From Ambrosia x helenae (lineage: Eukaryota > Streptophyta > Magnoliopsida > Asterales > Asteraceae), in assembly GCA_030844895.1 (NCBI GenBank), contig CM061228.1:39133463-39197462 (forward strand): a DNA stretch of 64,000 bases, given 5' to 3'. Below the pieces are notes generated by a model. That model ran no database searches. It was not told where the DNA came from and was given only the letters and a program-made list of their open reading frames with translations. The position numbers were made by a program, and so were the translations under genes. Positions 56,748 to 64,000 of the stretch are shown here, in pieces (positions within the stretch are counted from its first letter, which is position 1; the number at the start of each line of letters is the position of its first letter).

Positions 56748-58247
56748 GATTTTTTAATGTGCAGATTAATTAGACCAATTCTGTGTTTAGGACGAACATG
56801 TTGTTAATGTTTCCTCCCTATAGTATGCATATGTTTGGATGTTCATTGTTGATCATGTATCATGCAGATTAAAGTTGACTGGATGTTTTGACCCAAAATA
56901 AACTGTTGACAAACACAATGCCATGTTCTTTTTGTTGTAACAGATGTTTTTACAAAATGCTTTTCAACTGTTTATTATATTGAACTGTGTTAATGAACAC
57001 ACCAGTTACATTGTTCAAGTACTTGGTTTGGTATTGATCTTTGGGGCACGTTTGTAGTTTATATATTGTATACAATCTTGTGATTGTTACAGATGTGTGG
57101 ACGCAAATACTGATCACATTTATAGTACTGGGCTAATGGCTATGGCAACCAGTAAGATACATATGGCTCGAATATCGAATGATGATTTCCATACATTTTA
57201 ACCAGGTGTATGGTGTGCATTTTTGGTTTAACTGGTGGCTACGCCGGAAATTTCTGGGCTAAACTGACAGCTATGGTTGTTTTTGTCAAACTGTAAAACG
57301 AACCAGGTAGGTAGGTAGGTCGGAGCAGCTAAACATGTTTTGCTCTGTAACTACCTCGACTTCTTAAAAGTTGATTGTGTTTTATTAATATAAAACATAT
57401 ACATGAGTCATGCCCTTAACCACGAGGATCTATATTAACAAAATGGACTGGTTTAGTTATTTTTTTAACAACAAATCCTAAATTTTTTTAGGATAAACAC
57501 ATCACGACAAGCAAATGTAGGATTTAAACCCACAACCTTTTGATTGTGAGGCACACCCTTAACCACCAAGATGTTCCCCAAGTATGGCTAGTTTATTTTA
57601 TAGGATTGATTTTGAGAAAAACCGCCGATTTTAAGACACTGTCGACTACATGGTTGATATTTCAGTTTAGATGTTTCGGCAAGTTGAATCTGTTTATGAA
57701 CAGAGGAGAATCATGAGATAAAATGATCTTTTTTATATATATATTTTTTTTTATCAATGTGCATTAGTTTCAGTTAGTTAGCAAAGTGAGTCACTAAGTA
57801 TGGTTGATGCTAATGTTAGTAAATCGTATGTATAAGAAATGTTTTTTTTTTATATACTTTGTGTGTTTGATTTGTAACCTTAGTTCTTGTGTTCTTCAAA
57901 AAATTGAGGTTAACTAAATTATATATCACAATAAAATTTTAACTTTTCTTTTGCTATCTACAAATCTTTACATGTAACAATAATATCAGGTTATAGATAT
58001 ATTTTCTCAAATGCTATCACCTTGTGTCATCTGCACACACAACTTTAAGATTTACACGGTGTGGTCATGTTCTTAATGAGGGCATGGACTGATATGTGGC
58101 ATCCAACTCACCTAAGGTAGAATTGTCCTCCAAGAAAAAAAAAATTGCACAGGGTGGTAGTGGCGTGGACGGTGGTTATGTGGCTTCTACGTCATCTCGG
58201 TTTTATTTATTTTTTATTTATTTATGTTTGAAGGGTTGAATTATTCT
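56748..58247. other. PUX10 3' flank, no gene seen
   Basis: The first few hundred bases presumably hold the 3' UTR. The rest is AT-rich without ORFs of note. A (GGTA)n run, AGGTAGGTAGGTAGGT, is at about 57306-57321. A minus-strand tRNA-like module is annotated separately. Confidence 0.5.
57512..57590 (-). repeat. Degenerate tRNA-like/SINE module
   Basis: On the minus strand TTGGTGGTTAAGGGTGTG (complement at about 57552-57569) resembles an A box and GGTTTAAATCC (complement at 57520-57530) a mutated B box. A second TGGTTAAGGGCATG segment lies near 57410. It is too decayed to classify. Confidence 0.4.
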
Positions 58248-58489
58248 ACAAAGACTATAAAAAATGAGAAGGGTGAGAAGCCACTAGAAAATAACATGTA
58301 TTAAACAAGTGGGAAGGGTAAATTTGTCAAAAGAACATGATCATGCACATGCAAGTCACATGTCAAAACCACCTTCATTTTTAAACGTCCGTAACTTTTT
58401 TTATACGTCTTTTTTTAAAAAAAATTATACCATAAATTGAGCGTCTTTTTATCTTTAATATGAGTACCATATTGATATACTTTTGAAAA

Positions 58490-58882
58490 AAAAAAGTCGA
58501 AAACCTAGTTGCGTAAGACACAATGGAGTGTAAAACACAATGAGTATCAATTAAATATGCAATGAACAATAGAGTATAAAACACAGTCAACAGTCTAATA
58601 AAACACAATGGACGACATACTAAAGACATAATGAACAGAAGACAAAACACAATGAATATTTTGAAGAAAAAAATTGAAAACCCAGTTGCGTAAGACACAA
58701 TGGATGACATACTAAAGACACAATGAATAGAATAATAAAACACAATGAATACTTTTGAAAAAAATTCGAAAACTCAGTTGCGTAAAACACAATGGACGAC
58801 ATAATAAAGACACAATGAACAGAAGACTAAAACACAATGAATATTTTTGAAAAAAAAGTCGAAAACCCAGTTGCGTAAGACA
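58490..58882 (+). repeat. ACACAATG tandem array, left part
   Basis: About three higher-order units of roughly 110-150 bp, each starting near GTCGAAAACC.AGTTGCGTAA and containing AAAACACAATGRA, GGACGACATACTAAAGACA and ACACAATGAA at about 20-base spacing. The array continues at 59547. Confidence 0.85.
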
Positions 58883-58890
58883 CGATGGAG

Positions 58891-59538
58891 CATAGTCACA
58901 CAATTCGCTAGATTTGAAGCGGATTTCGAATTGGTACGTTTCGTACCATACGCAATTCGCATACGTACCAATTCGATATAACTTCGCGAATTAGGGTTCC
59001 AATTCAGAAGTTTGGGGATAATCAATTTGCGTTGTCAATCGCAAGAGTAGCGCCCGCTATAGCAACTACAGATGCGGATTCAAGAAAAATTAGGGTGGAA
59101 CAGAGATGGACATGTACCTGGCAGTAGCGATTGGAGGCCTGATGGTGAGAACTGAAGAAATAGTTCATGAATGGAGAAGAAGATGGAGGCCAAGTTAAAA
59201 ATTAGGGTTACAGGAATAGAATATGACGGCCTCTTTATTTTGTAACTTTGAAACTTACATCAGGACCCTTAAACTTTAAGCATTTATCATATTTAAACTA
59301 AAAGTATTCTCACATATCTAATTTGGTAATATGAAATTTTGGACTTTGGTTATTTTGATTAATGAATTTAGTAATTTTTATTTTAATCTGTATATAACGA
59401 ACCGGACTCAATGGTACACCGTATCGTATCGTACCGAAATGAACCTACCCTCCTCCGTACCGAATTCGTTCCATCTAGAGAATCGTGAACCCAAACCTCG
59501 TACCCGAACCGGAGCGAACCGCGAATTATGTGACTATG
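58891..59538. mobile_element. hAT MITE inside the array (648 bp)
   Basis: Inverted ends CATAGTCACACAATTCGC and GCGAATTATGTGACTATG, flanked by a perfect 8-bp duplication CGATGGAG (58883-58890 and 59539-59546). Subterminal regions are rich in CGTACC/GGTACG and CGAATT. The middle (59020-59210) is less AT-rich, may be captured sequence, and shows no recognised protein. Confidence 0.93.
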
Positions 59539-59546
59539 CGATGGAG

Positions 59547-59880
59547 ATAACGTAAAACACAATGAGTACCAATTAAATATGCAATGAACAATAGGGTATA
59601 AAACACAATGAACAGTCTAATAAAACACAATGGACGACATACTAAAGACACAGTGAACAAAAGATTAAAGCACAATAAATAATAGACTTAAACATAATGT
59701 ACACTTAAATACAAAACCCATTTACATAAAACACAATAGAAAGCATACTAAAAACACAATAGACAAAGTTAAATTATGCGTAGACTAAAAAACATAAATA
59801 ACATATTTATAAAGCACACATGCATACTATAACACAATGAACGAGCAGAAGACACAATGAAGAAGAAAACCTATTTAACA
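59547..59880 (+). repeat. ACACAATG tandem array, right part
   Basis: The same units as at 58490-58882 continue after the MITE, more degenerate towards the right. ACACAATG or close variants occur about ten times. Confidence 0.85.
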
Positions 59881-60182
59881 CGATTTTTTTTTTCAATTTT
59901 AATGTAGCAATGTGGTACTCATATTAAAGATAAAAAAATGTTCGTTAATATGGTGAAATTTAAAAAAAAAATTCATATGAAAAAGTTATAGATGTTTTAA
60001 AATGACGAGGGAATTGACATGTGCATTGCATGTGGAGAAAGAAATTCAACAAATGTGGTTTTTATGCCCTTCCTCTAATTTATTATTTATTTTTTTTCAA
60101 ACAAATTAATCTCAACCCTTCAAATATAAGATCAATGGATCACAATCCTTCTCACCCTTCCTAAAAAAAGTGTCTTGTATAT

Positions 60183-60921
60183 TTGATCATAATGTATAAT
60201 TAAAGTAATTAAATAAACATAATATTATATAATAAACATAACATAAACTACAAATAAAAACATTACATAAAATTAACCTAACCTAATTTAACAAAAAAAA
60301 AACATAATAAACATGAATAAAAAAACCTAATCTAATGTCGGCTTGATCATTTGCCACACCCTCATGCGAGGAAATTCACCACCGTTGCGAAATTCGTACT
60401 CGATTTTTGTGATTGCAACGGCCTCGTGTTTGAGGGTATTGGCGGTAATTGTTGCAAGGTTGTTTGGTGGAGACCCTTGAATCGTTGGCACTTGTTTCGA
60501 AGATCGGTCCACTTGCAGTTGAGTAGAATTTGGTATGTAGGAATATGTGGCGGAATTTAATGAACCAGTGTGAGCGAATGAAAAAGTAGTGTTTGATTGG
60601 TCAGTAGAATGAAATAATCTATTACCCAAGGGATCTCATTTTTTCTAAAACATACCCAAAATTCATTTAATTCGCTATCGATTTTTTTCCACTCCATTCC
60701 CTATTTCACCCTTAATAACCACCACCATTGCCCAAAACTTTTACACAAATGAGTAGTATTTTTGTATGTCGGAATAATATTATGATTTCTTAGTGGTTGA
60801 TTTTATTAAAGTCAAATATGTTATCGTAAGAGTTTAGAAGAAGTTATTAATGAAACTAATAAAAAATTTAGGTGAAGATATTGAATTGGATGTTGGTCGA
60901 TACAATCAAACTAAAAAGTAA
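60183..60921. other. Spacer with one unassigned minus-strand ORF
   Basis: The minus strand has a 100-codon frame at 60327-60629 with an even, protein-like composition (ITKIEYEFRNGGEFPRMRVW near its end). I do not recognise it; related short ORFs can belong to transposons. To its left the sequence is AT-rich with A runs, to its right it is AT-rich without ORFs. Confidence 0.35.
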
Positions 60922-63900
60922 CTGCCACACCCTCAAATTTCCACTGTGGGGTTTATACCGCGAGGCGCATGAAAAACAGGATCCCATAGCCATAAGTCAC
61001 ATGAACGACTCTAAATGCCCAAACCATTTAGTTCGTTATTGAAAAACCAAGTTTAAAAGTTTTAACCAAACCAGATTAAGTATAGCGGAAGCGAATAACG
61101 AAACAGTTAAAATAAAAGTCTGCACAAAACACCGCGCCCAAAACCATAGATAAATAGTTAAATATTAAAAGCGGTTTAAGTGTTCATAATCCCCTGAGAC
61201 AACATGATGCATGTCCTAATCGTGCTCCATACCTAGTTACCTGCAAAAGCATGCTAGCGTGTGTCAACATAAACTTGGTGAGTTCACAAAGTAAAGTAAA
61301 GTAAATGAGTATGTAAATGCGTTGGTTTCCAAAACCACGTAAACAAGTAAAAGCGTAAGTAATTGAGTTGGTTCCAAAAACCGTGTAAACACTAGTTCAT
61401 CGCATGCCAAGGGTAGCTAACCCATTCATGATAACTAACACCGATATACCGAACTGCTAATGTACGTGTAGTCACAAATGTGAGCTGTTTGCCTTGCATC
61501 ATTGCCTATCAACAATGATAATCTGTTAAGTTATAGTTCACTCCCGCACTCCTCCGAGCCGGTGTGAGGTTTGTCAGACCTAATAGCGCTATCAACTAAT
61601 AACCCGCTTGCCATAACCCGGCAGGTCATTCGGTATGTGAAGGACTTACAGTGATAGAGTTGGTTTAGTTCATCAAGGACACAGTTTGCGAACTAGAAAA
61701 ACCCGACCCACACAAGGAGTCAAAAACCCGACCCACACATGGAGTCATAGCATCCCAACCCGGGATGTGTAAGTAGTCCCAAACCGGACTAGAAAAAGTT
61801 AAGTACGTTGTCTCAAACCCGAGACACATGCTTTTGAGAAAAGAGTAGTGAAACTCACCTTAGGTTGCACGTGAATGATCCAAATCCCTCAAACAGTAAC
61901 GAGCTACCGACTCCCTATTACAAGTGTCACTAGGTGAGTATTCGTGCATAACCAACACATCATGCAACTCGTTTGTTCAAAACTTCTAAAGTTCAAATCG
62001 TGTAGTGATACCTAGTGACTATACATGCACAAGTAAGTCCTACGTATCCCGTTGGTGATCATAATGATTATTATCAGTTTTATACCTTTTACACATCTCA
62101 TATAAGTATTCATACAAGTTCATGTCAAATTCATACCATATAAGACTCCAAATAGTCATGTAAACATCCCTTACAAAATCTGCGTTTTTAGGGCAGATTG
62201 TGCGCTGTGAGAAACGAATTATTTAAAATACTTAACGAATGAATTAAACTCCCAAATTTTTACTGAATATTCATTGAGATTAATTTGATAACCCATATTT
62301 TGTTTTTGTCTCAATACCAAACACAAAAATTATTAAAATTCGTACAACACAGCTATATCCAGAAAATTTCCACAACAGGTCAGTTTAGTAGAAAAATTCC
62401 CAAAAATTTTGTATTTCACCCAAACGAGGTGAATCCACTTGCAAAAGCCAAGTTTTTCCAATATTGACCTACTGTCCAAATTTGATAACTTAATTCTTTG
62501 TAAAACTCGAGTTATACCCGTTTAAAGTTGACCCAATTTATAACTCCGAAAATCTGATATGACCTTTAATCAAATAAAATTCCAAAAACTATTCAAACGA
62601 CGTCCAAATCAATCGATTTTACTCATTATGAAAAGATAATACCAGGTATAATACAATAATGCAAAGAAATCATCAAAACATTCAATTTAACATCACAATA
62701 CAGACCCTACAAAACACCCTATTGAATCTACCAGAAACTGAAACTTGTATCCCAAGTTATTCATAAACCCTAGTTATGCATAAAAATCTCTAACTGTTGC
62801 TACAACAAGGAAAATGAGCGGGGGTTGAGAGATGTTTAGGTTTATGAGTTAAGGTTATGTTAGGTTAAAGTTATGATTTAGGGGATCCTCTAACTCCTGG
62901 AATGGACCTGCACAAGGTAGCAGACACCGTTAGCCTTAACGCAGGAGGGGGCCTCCTGCGTTTGGACTCCGGCGTGAGAATAAGTGTATATTCGTTTGGA
63001 GTAATAAAGTAGAGAGTATGAGAGTAAAAGGAGTAGTGAGAAGTGTGTGTGGAATGACTACCTAAGAGTCTCCTTATATAGGCGATGGAAATCTGCCCAG
63101 GAGCTCCCTTAGGGTAGCATCCTTACTATACCTGGTCATGGTTGACTCTCTTTATGCTGCCAGCAGTGAGACTTTGCCCTTTTAGTGCACTTTCATCTTT
63201 TACTATTTCCTAGGCATGGCTTGGAGCTGTGTGATGTTTTGTTTTATGCCCATAGTAATAAGCCAAAGCACCTTTTTACATTTCCAATGATTTTACTATT
63301 TGCTTTCTGCTGCATAGCTACCGTATGGCAGCCATGCTGCCTTATGTTAGCTGTTCATCTCCAAGATGTCAAGCAAACCTTAATACTTTTACTTTGCTTT
63401 ATTTTTTGACAAGGGTTTAAACGTGGTCGTTTTAGGACCCACGTCATCACTAACACATGCATAATCCATATTATCATGATCAAACACATATATTATCATG
63501 CAAAAACCCTAATTATGATTACTAACAACAATCATCATCATCAAATCACCATGAACATTCAAGAACTCCCACTAACACATGTATGCGATTTTTATATATA
63601 TGTATACTCTATGATTTTTAAACTTTTCAAGCATTATAAATCATTATAAAACATGTAAAAATTATACCTTTCCACGCAAGAGTCCTCCAAGCCTAGAGAT
63701 TTCACCCAAACTAGCTTGAAGAGATGAATAGGATTGTTGTTTGTTGAAAATCAAGAGAGAGGGGGGTGTGGGTAGTTCACGGCGCAAACACAAGGGTAGG
63801 GTTAGGGTTTTTATTATTATTTTTTTGTCTCCTAATTATAAGAGGGCTTGGCTTGTTGCCCAAGCAATTATGTTTTAGGGCCCTTTTAGTCCACTAATTG

Positions 63901-64000
63901 GACCCATTAATTATATTTTAGCCCAATACTGGACCCAATAATATTAATCATCCTATCTTGCATAAAACTCATTGTTTTTATCATCTCATAACACATTGAT
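60922..64000 (-). mobile_element. Probable minus-strand LTR, open at the window end
   Basis: The left edge TGCCACACCCTC could be the end of a Gypsy LTR read backwards. On the minus strand CCTATATAAGG (complement at about 63073-63083) is a good TATA box followed by a C/T-rich leader, as in LTR promoters. No ORF of note. The other LTR end and any internal part would lie to the right. It could also be a solo LTR. Confidence 0.45.
62938..62962. terminator. GC-rich hairpin in the right-end LTR
   Basis: AACGCAGGAGG, a GGG loop, then CCTCCTGCGTT: perfect 11-bp arms. In a minus-strand transcript starting near 63050 it would form in the early leader. Its role is unknown; terminator is only the nearest feature class. 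Confidence 0.4.

Larger units (their letters stand above)
58248..60182. mobile_element. Long-inverted-repeat element with ACACAATG array
   Basis: The outer parts are imperfect inverted copies: TTTTTATCTTTAATATGAGT at about 58447-58466 pairs with ACTCATATTAAAGATAAAAA at 59917-59936, and similarity continues outward through the CACATGTCAA and GAAGGGTGAGAAG blocks. The arms are roughly 200-250 bp. Between them is the ACACAATG tandem array, split by a hAT MITE. This fits a foldback or Mutator-like non-autonomous element; borders are approximate and no target duplication was identified. Confidence 0.6.

Noticed and set aside
58381..59025. Overlapping minus-strand frames with repeated SLCL/YATGFS-like residues
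   Set aside because: They are translations of the ACACAATG tandem array, not a gene.
58490..59880. CRISPR-like array
   Set aside because: The units are near-identical tandem repeats without distinct spacers, in a plant genome and next to transposon ends.

Overview
This is a plant nuclear genomic window, most probably from a eudicot and, from the look of the repeats, possibly the daisy family (Asteraceae); the family assignment is inference. The evidence is AT-rich DNA, split genes with plant-type introns, two single-copy-looking plant genes near the right end (an LHW-type bHLH regulator and a PUX10-type UBA/UBX protein), and about 45 kb of nested LTR retrotransposons, LINE, hAT and Harbinger sequence on the left. 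There is no sign of prokaryotic or organellar sequence, CRISPR or rRNA, and no convincing tRNA gene.

Layout. 1-721 is an LTR fragment of a Copia family called Copia-B here. 1711-3396 is a 5'-truncated L1-type LINE (18-bp target duplication) interrupted by a 972-bp non-autonomous hAT element. 3417-20039 is Gypsy-A, a minus-strand Athila/Tat-like element with only gag and protease. Copia-A (8464-18089, a Sirevirus-type element with gag remnant, pol and an env-like ORF) sits inside its gag, with a GGAAC target duplication. Gypsy-A's right LTR is cut by a Harbinger transposon (20040 to about 21935) whose own right end is missing.

22186-45784 is Copia-B, again gag-protease only. It contains a solo LTR (25009-26348, duplication ATCAA) and Gypsy-B (27258-42369, duplication TTCAT). 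Gypsy-B in turn contains Gypsy-C (31981-40288, duplication ATTGT), a gag-only element with almost identical 2.6-kb LTRs. LTR differences counted by eye agree with the nesting order: Gypsy-C is youngest.

46342-46668 is a Harbinger-type MITE with ends matching the 20-kb transposon. The two host genes follow: the bHLH gene (47243-50459, ten exons) and PUX10 (52483-56747, four exons), separated by about 2 kb holding a SINE-like copy, a small MITE and a dense AACCGGTT cluster. PUX10 intron 1 carries a 351-bp hAT MITE. About 58248-60182 is a long-inverted-repeat element containing an ACACAATG tandem array split by a 648-bp hAT MITE. 60922-64000 looks like a minus-strand LTR that runs off the window.

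None of the retroelements looks autonomous: Gypsy-A, -B and -C and Copia-B have no visible reverse transcriptase or integrase, and Copia-A has lost its primer binding site and the start of gag. Both host genes and most element ORFs carry one-base frame breaks, often in short homopolymers, so either they are decaying or the assembly has residual indel errors; this must be settled before any gene here is called a pseudogene. All exon borders, repeats and homologies were read by eye; no alignment or search was run.
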